A stretch of 50,433 nucleotides of DNA. It comes from an uncultured Lachnospiraceae bacterium (lineage in GTDB: Bacteria; Bacillota; Clostridia; Lachnospirales; Lachnospiraceae). A model generated the notes under the pieces. The model made no database searches. It saw nothing but the letters and a program-made list of their open reading frames with translations, and was not told the origin of the DNA. Where the stretch lies: positions 1 through 50,433 of the forward strand of contig CALYZQ010000005.1 of NCBI GenBank assembly GCA_945609985.1, given 5' to 3'. Made by a program: the position numbers and the translations under genes. Every line of letters begins with the position of its first letter. The stretch's first letter is position 1. This document shows, one piece after another, positions 26,169 through 35,161 of the stretch.

Positions 26169-26871
26169 GCGATTGGATAAATTTTTATGTGAACTGAATG
26201 TCGGTACAAGAAGTCAGGTGAAAGCCTATTTAAAGCAGGGACTTGTGACGGTAAACGGAAGTGTAGTTAAAAAGCCGGACGAAAAGGTAAACGAATCATC
26301 AGATACTGTCACATTCAAAGGAAGACTCTTAAAATATCAACCGTTTGTATATTATATGCTGAATAAGCCCAAGGGTGTTGTTTCTGCCACACAGGACAAT
26401 ACCTGTAAGACAGTGCTTGATTTGATTGAAAGCGACAGAAAAAAGAATTTATTCCCGGTGGGAAGATTGGATAAGGACACGGAAGGACTTTTACTAATCA
26501 CCAATGACGGTGAGCTTGCCCACAACATGCTATCTCCCAAAAAGCATGTGGACAAGACTTATCTGGTAGGAATCGCACATGATTTGAAGAGTGATGATAT
26601 ACAAGCCTTAGAAAAGGGTGTTGATATCGGTGAGGATAAGCTGACATTGCCTGCAAAGGTTAAGGTGCTCTCTGAGAAGGAAATCTTATTAACTATACAT
26701 GAGGGTAAATTTCATCAGGTGAAACGTATGCTACAGGCAGTTTCCAATGAAGTGGTTGCGTTGAAAAGAGTTACATTTGGCGCCCTTACATTGGATGATA
26801 ACTTAAAAACCGGTGAATACAGAGAATTAACTTTAGAAGAGATTGGAGAATTACATGCTGACGGATATTAA
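26167..26871 (+). CDS. 16S rRNA pseudouridine synthase, RsuA/RluB family
   Basis: This enzyme isomerises a uridine in rRNA to pseudouridine. The 234-residue protein has an N-terminal S4 RNA-binding domain (MRLDKFLCELNVGTRSQVKAYL) and a catalytic domain with GRLDKDTEGLLLITNDG, which holds the catalytic Asp, then the HEGKFHQVKRML motif typical of the RsuA/RluB/RluE/RluF group. RsuA (U516 of 16S rRNA) is the most likely member, but the exact site is not provable here. GAAGGAAAG lies before the ATG, inside the ylbJ coding region. Its end overlaps the HAD gene by 17 bases. Confidence 0.92.
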   Translation: MRLDKFLCELNVGTRSQVKAYLKQGLVTVNGSVVKKPDEKVNESSDTVTFKGRLLKYQPFVYYMLNKPKGVVSATQDNTCKTVLDLIESDRKKNLFPVGRLDKDTEGLLLITNDGELAHNMLSPKKHVDKTYLVGIAHDLKSDDIQALEKGVDIGEDKLTLPAKVKVLSEKEILLTIHEGKFHQVKRMLQAVSNEVVALKRVTFGALTLDDNLKTGEYRELTLEEIGELHADGY

Positions 26872-27502
26872 AGCAGTGATATTTGATTTGGACGGCTCTC
26901 TTGTGGATTCCATGTGGATGTGGAGAGAAATTGACATTGAATACCTTGGGAGATTTGGGATTCCGCTTCCAGAGGATTTACAATCCAAAATTGAGGGAAT
27001 GAGTTTCCATGAGACCGCCCTATATTTTAAGGAACATTTTGAAATACCGGATTCTATAGAAAAGATGAAGGATGACTGGAATAAAATGGCATGGGACAAA
27101 TATATGAATGAGGTGCCGCTAAAGCCCGGTATTCCACAATTTCTTGCAGAGTGTAAAAAACGCGGCATTAAGCTTGGTATTGCCACCAGCAATTCCAGGG
27201 AGCTTGTGGAAAATATTGCTGCAGTGCATAATCTGCATGAATACTTTTCCTGCATTATGACGGGCTGTGATGTACTTCACGGAAAGCCTGCTCCGGATAT
27301 TTATTTGAAGGTTTCTGAGTGCCTTGAGACAGCTCCTGAAAATTGTCTCGTGTTTGAGGATATAGTACCCGGTATAATGGCCGGTAAACGTGCAGGAATG
27401 CGAGTATGTGCAGTGGAAGATCCATATTCCGCTCATGCAAGAGAAGCCAAAAAGGAATTGGCAGATTATTATATTGACGATTACTATGATTTGTTTGCAT
27501 AG
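26855..27502 (+). CDS. HAD family hydrolase (beta-phosphoglucomutase-like)
   Basis: A haloacid dehalogenase superfamily phosphatase of 215 residues. Motif I is FDLDGSLVDS with Asp11 as nucleophile and Asp13 as acid/base. The alpha-helical C1 cap lies roughly at 20-80. Motif II is IATSNS, then GKPAPDIY with the Lys of motif III, and LVFEDIVPGIMAGKRAGM with the metal-binding acidic residues. This is the phosphoglucomutase/phosphatase subclass; the substrate is unknown. The start ATG at 26855 follows GGAG, so it is coupled to the pseudouridine synthase gene. Confidence 0.88.
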   Translation: MLTDIKAVIFDLDGSLVDSMWMWREIDIEYLGRFGIPLPEDLQSKIEGMSFHETALYFKEHFEIPDSIEKMKDDWNKMAWDKYMNEVPLKPGIPQFLAECKKRGIKLGIATSNSRELVENIAAVHNLHEYFSCIMTGCDVLHGKPAPDIYLKVSECLETAPENCLVFEDIVPGIMAGKRAGMRVCAVEDPYSAHAREAKKELADYYIDDYYDLFA

Positions 27503-27522
27503 GATAGAAAAGAGGTTTTATA

Positions 27523-29448
27523 TTGTATAACGGATTTTTACCCATATCAAAAGCAGATATGATGGAGCGTGGCATAGAGCAACTGGATTTTGTTTATGTC
27601 ATCGGTGATGCCTATGTGGACCATCCCTCCTTCGGACCTGCCATTATCAGCCGTGTTCTGGAAAAACATGGATATCAGGTAGGTATTATTTCACAGCCGG
27701 ATTGGAAGGATGATAAGAGTGTTACTGTACTTGGAAAACCGAGACTTGGATTTTTGGTATCCTCCGGAAATATGGACAGCTGTGTAAATCATTATTCTGT
27801 TTCCAAGAAAAGACGTGCCATGGATGCCTATACACCCGGCGGTGAAATGGGCAAACGCCCTGACCATGCAACAGTAGTATATGGCAACCTTATTCGTAAG
27901 GCCTATCGTGATGTACCGATTATTATCGGCGGTATTGAAGCAAGTCTTCGAAGAATGGCACATTATGATTATTGGTCTGACAGCTTTAAACGTTCCATTT
28001 TATTGGATAGTCAGGCTGATTTGATTTCTTACGGAATGGGTGAACGGTCCATTGTAGAGATTGCGGATGCATTAAATAGCAGTATTGCCGTAAAAGATAT
28101 TTCTTTTATACCCGGAACGGTTTATAAGACTAAGGACACAGATGGTATTTATGAAGGGATTATTCTGCCTTCCTATGAGGAAATGAAGGAAGATAAATCC
28201 CTTTATGCCAGAAGTTTTAAGACTCAGTATGACAATACGGATTTTTGTACCGGAAAGCCGCTGATTGAGCCTTATCCCAATGGTATTTTTGTTGTACAGA
28301 ATCCTCCCCAGCCTCCGCTCTCCACACAGGAGATGGACGATGTTTATGCGCTTCCCTATATGCGTACTTATCATCCTTCTTATGAAGAAAAGGGCGGCGT
28401 ACCTGCCATTTCTGAAATTAAGTTTTCACTAATCAGTAACAGAGGATGCTTCGGAGGATGCAGTTTTTGCGCCTTAACCTTCCATCAGGGAAGAACCATT
28501 CAGGTGCGCAGCCATGAATCAATTGTGGAAGAGGCCAAGCTTTTGACTAAAGATCCTGATTTTAAGGGATATATTCATGATGTTGGAGGTCCGACAGCTA
28601 ATTTCAGACATCCCTCCTGTGAAAAACAGATGACGCACGGTGTCTGTAAGAACAAGCAGTGTCTCTTTCCGGAACCTTGTAAGAATATGAAGGCAGATCA
28701 TTCTGATTACCTGTCACTTTTGCGAAAGCTTCGTGAACTGCCCGGTGTAAAGAAGGTGTTTGTGCGTTCCGGTATCCGCTTTGACTATCTGCTTGCAGAT
28801 TCGGACGATACTTTTTTTAGAGAGCTTGTGGAGCATCACATCAGCGGTCAGTTAAAGGTGGCTCCTGAGCATATTTCCGATAAGGTACTGTATTATCTTG
28901 GAAAGCCTGAGAATGCCGTATATGAGCGTTTTGTGGCGAAATATAAGCGTCTGAATGAAAGAATGGGCAAAAATCAGTTTTTAGTACCCTATTTGATGAG
29001 TTCCCATCCCGGCTCCACCTTAAAGGAAGCCATTGAGCTTGCAGAGTATTTAAGAGATTTGGGATATATGCCGGAACAGGTGCAGGATTTTTATCCCACG
29101 CCCTCTACTTTATCCACGGTTATGTATTACACAGGCATAGACCCCAGGGATATGAAACCGGTCTACGTATGCCGCAATCCTCATGAAAAAGCTATGCAGC
29201 GTGCTCTAATTCAATATCGTAACCCAAAAAACTATGATTTGGTTTATGAGGCTTTGACGCAGGCAGGAAGAACAGACTTAATCGGCTTTGATAAAAAGTG
29301 TCTTATTCGTCCCAGACAGTTAAAGGGTGAGAAAAAGTATTCAGGTGCAGGCGCTAAGAGAAGTACCAATAAAGGTAACAACAATGGTAGCTCCAAGACT
29401 ACGACCCATAAGAAAAAGACGATAAGAAATGTCCACAAAAAGAAATAA
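27523..29448 (+). CDS. YgiQ family radical SAM protein (UPF0313)
   Basis: A 641-residue radical SAM protein of unknown reaction. It starts at TTG 27523, where AGAGG stands seven bases before it and the residues that follow ([13 protein letters not shown]) fit the family's N-terminus. The iron-sulfur binding CxxxCxxC is [12 protein letters not shown], with Cys309, Cys313 and Cys316. An N-terminal cobalamin-like region ([16 protein letters not shown]) and a long C-terminal extension rich in Lys complete the protein. The YgiQ group is widespread, but its substrate is not known. The SDR gene begins 19 bases after its stop codon. Confidence 0.9.
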   Translation: MYNGFLPISKADMMERGIEQLDFVYVIGDAYVDHPSFGPAIISRVLEKHGYQVGIISQPDWKDDKSVTVLGKPRLGFLVSSGNMDSCVNHYSVSKKRRAMDAYTPGGEMGKRPDHATVVYGNLIRKAYRDVPIIIGGIEASLRRMAHYDYWSDSFKRSILLDSQADLISYGMGERSIVEIADALNSSIAVKDISFIPGTVYKTKDTDGIYEGIILPSYEEMKEDKSLYARSFKTQYDNTDFCTGKPLIEPYPNGIFVVQNPPQPPLSTQEMDDVYALPYMRTYHPSYEEKGGVPAISEIKFSLISNRGCFGGCSFCALTFHQGRTIQVRSHESIVEEAKLLTKDPDFKGYIHDVGGPTANFRHPSCEKQMTHGVCKNKQCLFPEPCKNMKADHSDYLSLLRKLRELPGVKKVFVRSGIRFDYLLADSDDTFFRELVEHHISGQLKVAPEHISDKVLYYLGKPENAVYERFVAKYKRLNERMGKNQFLVPYLMSSHPGSTLKEAIELAEYLRDLGYMPEQVQDFYPTPSTLSTVMYYTGIDPRDMKPVYVCRNPHEKAMQRALIQYRNPKNYDLVYEALTQAGRTDLIGFDKKCLIRPRQLKGEKKYSGAGAKRSTNKGNNNGSSKTTTHKKKTIRNVHKKK

Positions 29449-29467
29449 GCTTTAGGAGTGATAGTTT

Positions 29468-30235
29468 ATGAAAATTGCAATCATAACCGGAGCATCCTCC
29501 GGCATCGGCAAAGAATTTGCGCGTCAGATGGACCGCTATTTTACCAACATTGATGAATTCTGGCTTGTAGCAAGAAGAGAAGACAAATTGGAGGAGCTTT
29601 CCAAGCATCTGCTTCACAAAACCCGTATCTTTCCGCTTGATATCACAATGGATTACAATCTTGAGGAGCTTGAGTATGAAGTAATCAGACATTCGGCACA
29701 GGTATGTATGCTGATTAATTGTGCGGGTTACGGTTTGATGGGACATTTTGTAAACCAAAACCGTGAGGAAGCACTTGGTATGATACGCCTTAATTGTGAG
29801 GCACTTTCCAATGTGACACACAGACTTATCCGATATATGCGAAAAGAAAGCCGTATAATTCAGCTAGCATCCAGTGCAGCTTTTGTGCCACAGACTGATT
29901 TTGCAGTCTACGCGGCGACAAAATCCTATGTCCTTAGCTTTTCAAGAGCCTTAAATAGGGAGCTTATTGAAAAGGGGATTACGGTGACAGCGGTATGTCC
30001 GGGACCTGTGGATACCCCCTTCTTTGATATCGCTGAAAAGACAGGCTCCACGCTGGCTATTAAGAAATATACCATGGTTTCGCCGGTTGCAGTGGTTCTG
30101 CAGGCACTAAAAGATTCCTACAAAAAGAAAAGTGTATCGGTTTGCAGTATTCCCATCAAAATGTTTAGGGTATTTGCAAAGCTTATGCCTCATGATGTTA
30201 TTTTATCAATTATGCGATTGCTAAAAGCAAAATAA
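29468..30235 (+). CDS. Short-chain dehydrogenase/reductase
   Basis: A 255-residue NAD(P)-dependent oxidoreductase with the classical SDR layout. The nucleotide-binding motif TGASSGIG is at 7-14, NCAGYG near 88-93, and the active-site Tyr148-x-x-x-Lys152 is present as YAATK, preceded by a serine in LASSAAF. A cofactor preference for NADP is suggested by VARRED after the second strand. The substrate is unknown. AGGAGTG stands a little before the start codon. It probably shares transcription with the radical SAM gene. Confidence 0.92.
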   Translation: MKIAIITGASSGIGKEFARQMDRYFTNIDEFWLVARREDKLEELSKHLLHKTRIFPLDITMDYNLEELEYEVIRHSAQVCMLINCAGYGLMGHFVNQNREEALGMIRLNCEALSNVTHRLIRYMRKESRIIQLASSAAFVPQTDFAVYAATKSYVLSFSRALNRELIEKGITVTAVCPGPVDTPFFDIAEKTGSTLAIKKYTMVSPVAVVLQALKDSYKKKSVSVCSIPIKMFRVFAKLMPHDVILSIMRLLKAK

Positions 30236-30258
30236 ATGTTTGAAATGAAAGGTTTATT

Positions 30259-30843
30259 ATGAAACTAATTAGAATGTTTAGTACGGATGCTTATAAAGGC
30301 ACCAAATATTATTTGAAAACCCAGAGGAAATATGAAATCTTTAGGACAATTCTATATTTTGCAATTTCTCTGTCCTTATTTATTGCGGGCTGGATTACTA
30401 CCAAATCACGCTTAAATCTGTTGACTGTTGTGGCAATCTTAGGATGTCTGCCCGCATGTAAAAGTGTTGTGGGCATGATTATGTTTATCCGTTATAAGAG
30501 CTGCAGTGAGAAGACCATTACAGAGGTTGAAAAGCATTGTGAAGGTATAAACGGTCTGTATGATTTGGTATTTACCTCCTACGATAAGACCTTTCAGGTG
30601 GCTCATATGTCCGTAAAGGGTAATACCATATGTGGATATACCGAGACTGAAAAATTTGACGAAAATGCCTTTTATAAACATATTGATGGTATATTAAAGG
30701 CTGATGGCTTTAAAGAGACTACCATCAAAGCCTTTAAGGATTTGAACAAATATACAGAACGTATGGAGCAGTTAAAGCAGCTTAATGCGGAGGAAAGACT
30801 TACGGAAGGAATTGTTTCCACCCTAAAGAGCGTAAGTTTATAA
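30259..30843 (+). CDS. Hypothetical two-helix membrane protein, 194 residues
   Basis: No family is recognised. The N-terminus is basic and amphipathic, followed by two hydrophobic segments at about residues 28-46 and 53-77 (ILYFAISLSLFIAGW; LLTVVAILGCLPACKSVVGMIMF). A soluble C-terminal domain of about 110 residues follows. It contains a FTSYDKTFQVAHMSVKGN stretch that looks like a small beta-sheet and a final helix. GAAAGG stands before the ATG, and the gene sits between an SDR and an RluA-family gene in the same operon, which gives no clear functional hint. Confidence 0.75.
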   Translation: MKLIRMFSTDAYKGTKYYLKTQRKYEIFRTILYFAISLSLFIAGWITTKSRLNLLTVVAILGCLPACKSVVGMIMFIRYKSCSEKTITEVEKHCEGINGLYDLVFTSYDKTFQVAHMSVKGNTICGYTETEKFDENAFYKHIDGILKADGFKETTIKAFKDLNKYTERMEQLKQLNAEERLTEGIVSTLKSVSL

Positions 30844-30855
30844 GCGGAGGCGATT

Positions 30856-31866
30856 ATGCAACTGGTGACCATTGATAAGAATCAGGCCGGTCAGAGATTT
30901 GATAAGTTTCTACATAAATATTTACCGGAAGCAGGAACAAGTTTCCTGTATAAAATGATGCGCAAAAAGAATATTACTTTAAATGGCAAAAAGGCAGAAG
31001 GTAAAGAAATTCTTGCAGTGGGCGATGAAGTGAAGTTTTTCTTTGCAGAGGAAACCTTCCTTAAATTTTCAGGAAAAGGCTTGGCAGATAATTGTGCGGA
31101 ATATATTAGTGCATATGAAAAGCTTACCGGAATTACCGTGATTTATGAAGATGAAAATGTCTTGTTTTTGAATAAACCGGCTGGTATATTGACACAAAAA
31201 GCGAAGGAAGATGATATGTCCTTAAATGAGTGGATGATAGGATATTTACTTTCAAATGGTAGTATTACGAAGGAAGCACTTCATTCTTTTCACCCCTCCG
31301 TCTGTAACCGATTGGACAGAAATACAAGTGGTTTGGTACTTTGCGGTAAATCCCTTGCAGGAAGTCAGGAGCTAAGCAGGCTGATTAAAGACAGAAGCCT
31401 ACAGAAGTTCTATCAGACTATATGTGTAGGGAAGTTGGATAAGGGCGCTGACCTTGAGGGATACCTTGTAAAGAACCATAAAACCAATAAAGTCACAGTT
31501 ATGAATGCAAACGGCAAAAAGTACAACTCAACGGAAGATGTTGAATACATTCACACAAAGTATAAACCCTTGTCATTTACCAAGGACTATACCCTCCTTG
31601 AGGTGGAACTGATTACCGGTAAAACCCATCAGATCCGTTCCCACCTTGCAAGTACCGGTCATCCGATTATTGGTGATTTTAAATACGGAGATAGAACTAC
31701 CAATCAGTCCTTTAAAGAACGATTTGGATTGCAATATCAGTTATTGCATGCATATAGAATAGTATTCCCAAAGATTGATGGAACGTTAGAAGTGTTAAGC
31801 GAGAAAACGTTTATTGCACCCTGTACTGAGTTGTTTGAGGAGATTCGCAAAGGAGTTAATTTATGA
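30856..31866 (+). CDS. RluA family 23S rRNA pseudouridine synthase
   Basis: A 336-residue pseudouridine synthase of the RluC/RluD type. The N-terminal S4 domain is seen in GQRFDKFLHKYLPEAGTSF. The catalytic motif is CNRLDRNTSGLVL, where the usual His before Arg-Leu-Asp is Asn; the catalytic Asp is kept. Downstream are LLEVELITGKTHQIRSHLAS and HPIIGDFKYG, typical of the family. The target base is not known. Its stop overlaps the next start (ATGA), and a GCGGAGG site lies before its ATG. Confidence 0.92.
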   Translation: MQLVTIDKNQAGQRFDKFLHKYLPEAGTSFLYKMMRKKNITLNGKKAEGKEILAVGDEVKFFFAEETFLKFSGKGLADNCAEYISAYEKLTGITVIYEDENVLFLNKPAGILTQKAKEDDMSLNEWMIGYLLSNGSITKEALHSFHPSVCNRLDRNTSGLVLCGKSLAGSQELSRLIKDRSLQKFYQTICVGKLDKGADLEGYLVKNHKTNKVTVMNANGKKYNSTEDVEYIHTKYKPLSFTKDYTLLEVELITGKTHQIRSHLASTGHPIIGDFKYGDRTTNQSFKERFGLQYQLLHAYRIVFPKIDGTLEVLSEKTFIAPCTELFEEIRKGVNL

Positions 31867-32597
31867 AAGCAATACTTACAAGTTCTCTTGGAGGCTCTAT
31901 TAAGAGGGATGGTATGAGAATCCCAACACCGCTACTTGGTGATAATGGATTAATAGAGAAAATAAAAGAATATTGGAATGATGATACAAAAATCTTGTTG
32001 ATTAGTGCGTCTCCTGATGAATACGAAAGAAATGACGGGATTATAAGTTGTTTAAAACATTCCTTCCCCATGAGCGGTCTTAAAGTTTCCCAAATATTAA
32101 TGTGTGACCGCAGAAGTGAAGAACTCATAGAACAATTAAATGATATGGATGTAGTTCTTCTTTTGGGCGGACATGTCCCCACACAGAATGCCTTTTTTAA
32201 GAAATTAGGTCTTCGTGAAAAATTGCAGAAATACAAAGGACTGGTGATTGCCTGGAGTGCAGGCTCCATGAATTGTGCTGATATAGTATACGCTGCTCCG
32301 GAAGCGCCGGGAGAAGCAGTAGACCCGAACTATCAACGTTTTATTCCCGGACTGGGCCTTACCAGAATAAATATTTTCCCGCATTATCAAGACATTAAAG
32401 AGGAATTTCTTGACGGAATGCGTGTTATGGAAGAAATTGTATATCCGGACAGTATAGGACATGAATTCCTTGCAATGATTGATGGGTCTTATATTGTGAT
32501 TGACGATGGAGAGACACTTTATGGTGAAGCGTACAGTATCAAAGACGGACAGATTAAAATACTTTGCAAGAATGGTGAAGCGATAAAGCTTAGTTGA
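31863..32597 (+). CDS. Peptidase E (family S51)
   Basis: A 244-residue protein resembling alpha-aspartyl dipeptidase PepE and cyanophycinase-like type 1 amidotransferase folds. The nucleophile elbow is AWSAGSMN with Ser132, and VVLLLGGHVPTQNAFF precedes it. A later IFPHYQDI motif carries the His expected for the active site. PepE splits N-terminal Asp from dipeptides, but specificity here is inferred only from the family. The start overlaps the RluA-type gene by four bases, so the two are co-translated. Confidence 0.82.
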   Translation: MKAILTSSLGGSIKRDGMRIPTPLLGDNGLIEKIKEYWNDDTKILLISASPDEYERNDGIISCLKHSFPMSGLKVSQILMCDRRSEELIEQLNDMDVVLLLGGHVPTQNAFFKKLGLREKLQKYKGLVIAWSAGSMNCADIVYAAPEAPGEAVDPNYQRFIPGLGLTRINIFPHYQDIKEEFLDGMRVMEEIVYPDSIGHEFLAMIDGSYIVIDDGETLYGEAYSIKDGQIKILCKNGEAIKLS

Positions 32598-32665
32598 ATG
32601 GAGTTAAAGAATAATAGCTTCTTTAATTGAAAAGAATTATCATTACTTAGTAAATAGGAGACATC

Positions 32666-33199
32666 ATGGCAACATGGAACTCACGCGGTCTTCGGGGTTC
32701 AACCTTGGAGGACATGATAAACAGAACAAATGAAAAGTATGCGGACAACGGACTGGCACTGATTCAGAAGGTGCCTACGCCTATCACACCAATTAAGATG
32801 GATAAGGAACATAGGCAGATTACACTAGCTTATTTTGAGCAGAAGAGTACCGTTGATTATATCGGATCGGTACAGGGGATTCCCGTGTGTTTTGATGCCA
32901 AGGAATGTGCAGTGGATACCTTTTCTCTGCAAAACATCCATGAGCATCAGGTTGATTTTATGGGTAAATTTGAAGCACAGGGCGGCATTGCTTTTTTCCT
33001 CATTTATTATACACATAAGGACATCCTGTATTATTTGCCTTATGAGATGCTTCGGTTTTTCTGGGACAGGGCAAAGAACGGCGGTAGAAAAAGTTTTCGT
33101 TATGAGGAGCTCAACCCTGAATATATATTGCCAAAAAAGCATGGTATTCTTGTTCCATATCTTGATATTCTAAAAAAGGACTTGGAAGATAGAGAATAA
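32666..33199 (+). CDS. recU: Holliday junction resolvase RecU
   Basis: RecU replaces RuvC in Firmicutes: it cuts Holliday junctions. The 177-residue protein carries the family signature: RGLRGSTLEDMINRTNEKY at the N-terminus, KVPTPITPI, KSTVDYIGSVQG with Asp64 and CFDAKE with Asp77 and Lys79 (nuclease core), and NIHEHQVDFM. It is a little shorter than Bacillus RecU, mostly at the N-terminus. GGAGACATC stands before the ATG at 32666. Its presence with RuvAB in one window explains the lack of RuvC. Confidence 0.93.
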   Translation: MATWNSRGLRGSTLEDMINRTNEKYADNGLALIQKVPTPITPIKMDKEHRQITLAYFEQKSTVDYIGSVQGIPVCFDAKECAVDTFSLQNIHEHQVDFMGKFEAQGGIAFFLIYYTHKDILYYLPYEMLRFFWDRAKNGGRKSFRYEELNPEYILPKKHGILVPYLDILKKDLEDRE

Positions 33200-33202
33200 G
33201 GC

Positions 33203-33285
33203 TTGACAGAATCAATTTACTGTGGTAGCATGGTAGCACGTTACTACACTAAAGTTTGACAAATTAACTGTAAATTTGGTAAAAT
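33203..33285 (+). promoter_or_regulatory. His operon promoter region with two candidate promoters
   Basis: The closer promoter has TTGACA at 33256-33261 and TAAAAT at 33280-33285, spaced 18 bases. A second candidate has TTGACA at 33203-33208 and TAGCAT at 33226-33231, spaced 17. Between them lie a perfect tandem repeat of TGGTAGCA (33223-33238) and an interrupted inverted repeat GTAG/CTAC (33233-33247). No T-box or leader peptide is recognised. Confidence 0.65.
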
Positions 33286-33329
33286 ATGTTGATTTAAGTA
33301 AGGTTTAACCTGAATGAAAGGATTATATT

Positions 33330-34451
33330 ATGAACAGACAGTTATTACATACTCCGGAAGGTGTTAGAGATATTTACGGCAAAGAATATGCTAAGAAAAT
33401 CTGCATTGAAAATAAAATCCATGAAGCGGTAAAGAGTTACGGCTATGAGGACATTCAGACCCCCACCTTTGAATATTTTGATGTATTTTCAAAGGAAATC
33501 GGTACTACACCCAGCAAGGAACTGTATAAATTCTTTGACAAAGAGGGCGATACCTTGGTGCTTCGCCCTGATTTTACTCCTTCCATTGCACGTTGTGTGG
33601 CAAAGTATTTCTGTGAGGAGAAGGAGCCTATTCGCTTAAGCTATATGGGTAATACCTTTACCAATACATCCAATTTACAGGGCAAGTTAAAAGAGGTTAC
33701 CCAGATGGGTGTGGAGCTTATCAATGAGCCCAGCGTGGAAGCGGATGCTGAAATGATAAGTCTTGTAATTGAAGCACTTAAGAGTACCGGACTTACCAAA
33801 TTTCAGGTAAGCATCGGTGAGGTAGAATATTTTAAAGGTCTCTGTGAAGAAGCAGGTCTTGATGAGGAGACAGAGCTTGATTTGCGCGCCTGCATTTCCG
33901 GTAAGAATTATTTTGCAACAGAAGAGCTTTTGAATGAAAGACAGGTAGCTGAGCCCTACAGAAGCATTATATTAAAAGTGGCTGATATGTTTGGCAGTAT
34001 GGTATCTTTGGCAGAAGCTAAGTCTCTTGTGAAAAATGCCCGTTCCCAGGCAGCCATCGAGCGCCTTGAGAAGCTTTATGAAGTCCTTAAGCTTTACGGT
34101 GTGGAAGAGTATATATCCTTTGATCTGGGAATGCTCAGCAAATACCGTTATTATACAGGAGTGATTTTCAAGGCTTATACCTATGGAATCGGAAATGCTG
34201 TGGTAACAGGTGGTCGTTATAATACCTTGTTAAATTACTTTGGCAAGGATGCTGCAGCAATCGGTTTTGTGCTTGTCATTGATGATATCCTGGAAGCACT
34301 GGACAGACAGAAGGTTGAGGTTAAACTTCCTGACGAGAAACAGAAGCTTTTCTATCAGGCAGATAATAAAGTGGATTTTGCCAATAAACTTGCTGAAGCA
34401 AAGAAGCTTCGTGAACAGGGAATTCCTGTAGAGCTTTTAAAGGAGAATTAA
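33330..34451 (+). CDS. hisZ: ATP phosphoribosyltransferase regulatory subunit HisZ
   Basis: HisZ resembles histidyl-tRNA synthetase but does not charge tRNA; it associates with the short HisG and gives it histidine feedback control. The 373-residue protein starts LLHTPEGVRDIYGKEY, then has LVLRPDFTPSIARCVA (motif 2-like region), and KYRYYTGVIFKAYTYG followed by VVTGGRYNTLL. No anticodon-binding domain is seen at the C-terminus, as expected of HisZ rather than HisS. It leads the his operon, one base before hisG. Confidence 0.95.
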   Translation: MNRQLLHTPEGVRDIYGKEYAKKICIENKIHEAVKSYGYEDIQTPTFEYFDVFSKEIGTTPSKELYKFFDKEGDTLVLRPDFTPSIARCVAKYFCEEKEPIRLSYMGNTFTNTSNLQGKLKEVTQMGVELINEPSVEADAEMISLVIEALKSTGLTKFQVSIGEVEYFKGLCEEAGLDEETELDLRACISGKNYFATEELLNERQVAEPYRSIILKVADMFGSMVSLAEAKSLVKNARSQAAIERLEKLYEVLKLYGVEEYISFDLGMLSKYRYYTGVIFKAYTYGIGNAVVTGGRYNTLLNYFGKDAAAIGFVLVIDDILEALDRQKVEVKLPDEKQKLFYQADNKVDFANKLAEAKKLREQGIPVELLKEN

Positions 34452-34452
34452 C

Positions 34453-35109
34453 ATGAGTGAAGAAAGATATTTAACCTTTGCCCTTGGAAAGGGAAGGCTT
34501 GCAAATAAAACATTGGAATTGTTTGAGGAAATCGGTATCACCTGTGAGGAAATGAAGGATAAAAACTCCCGTAAGCTGATTTTTGTAAATGAAGAGTTGA
34601 AGCTTCGCTTTTTCCTGGCAAAGGGTCCGGATGTTCCCACTTATGTGGAGCTCGGTGCCGCAGATATCGGTGTGGTTGGCAAGGATACCATTGTGGAAGA
34701 AAATCGTAATGTCCATGAAGTACTTGATTTGGGCTTTGGAAAGTGCCGCATGTGTGTATGCGGACCGGAATCTGCAAGAGAGCTTCTTAAGCATCACGAG
34801 CGCATCCGTGTAGCAAGTAAATATCCTAATATGGCAAAAGATTATTTTTATAACAAAAAGCATCAAACTGTAGATATTATCAAGTTAAACGGTTCCGTTG
34901 AATTAGGACCGTTGGTGGAGCTTTCTGATGTGATTGTGGATATCGTTGAAACCGGTTCTACCTTACGTGAAAACGGACTTGAGGTACTGGAAGAAATTTG
35001 TCCGCTTTCTGCCAGAATGATTGTAAACCCCGTAAGCATGCAGATGCAAACCGAGCGTATTAAAGATCTGGTAATGCGCGTGCGTCAGAAACTGGCTGAG
35101 AAGCAGTAA
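34453..35109 (+). CDS. hisG: ATP phosphoribosyltransferase, short form HisG
   Basis: HisG catalyses the first step of histidine synthesis, joining ATP and PRPP. At 218 residues this is the short form, which needs HisZ for activity and feedback control; hisZ is directly upstream. The family signature is seen in TFALGKGRLANKTLELF, the DIGVVGKDTI loop and the PRPP-binding VDIVETGSTLRENGLEVLE motif. The C-terminal histidine-binding regulatory domain of long HisG is absent, as expected. Confidence 0.96.
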   Translation: MSEERYLTFALGKGRLANKTLELFEEIGITCEEMKDKNSRKLIFVNEELKLRFFLAKGPDVPTYVELGAADIGVVGKDTIVEENRNVHEVLDLGFGKCRMCVCGPESARELLKHHERIRVASKYPNMAKDYFYNKKHQTVDIIKLNGSVELGPLVELSDVIVDIVETGSTLRENGLEVLEEICPLSARMIVNPVSMQMQTERIKDLVMRVRQKLAEKQ

Positions 35110-35161
35110 TCGGCTGAATGCAGGCATAAGTAACATATATACATATAACAGGAGACGAACC

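Noticed and set aside
32604-32626. TTAAAGAA/TTCTTTAA stem between the peptidase E gene and recU
   Set aside because: The stem is nearly all A-T and has no T-run after it, so it is too weak to call a terminator.
33286-33329. T-box or histidine leader peptide before hisZ
   Set aside because: The leader is too short for a T-box, shows no specifier loop or T-box sequence, and has no short frame with a run of His codons.
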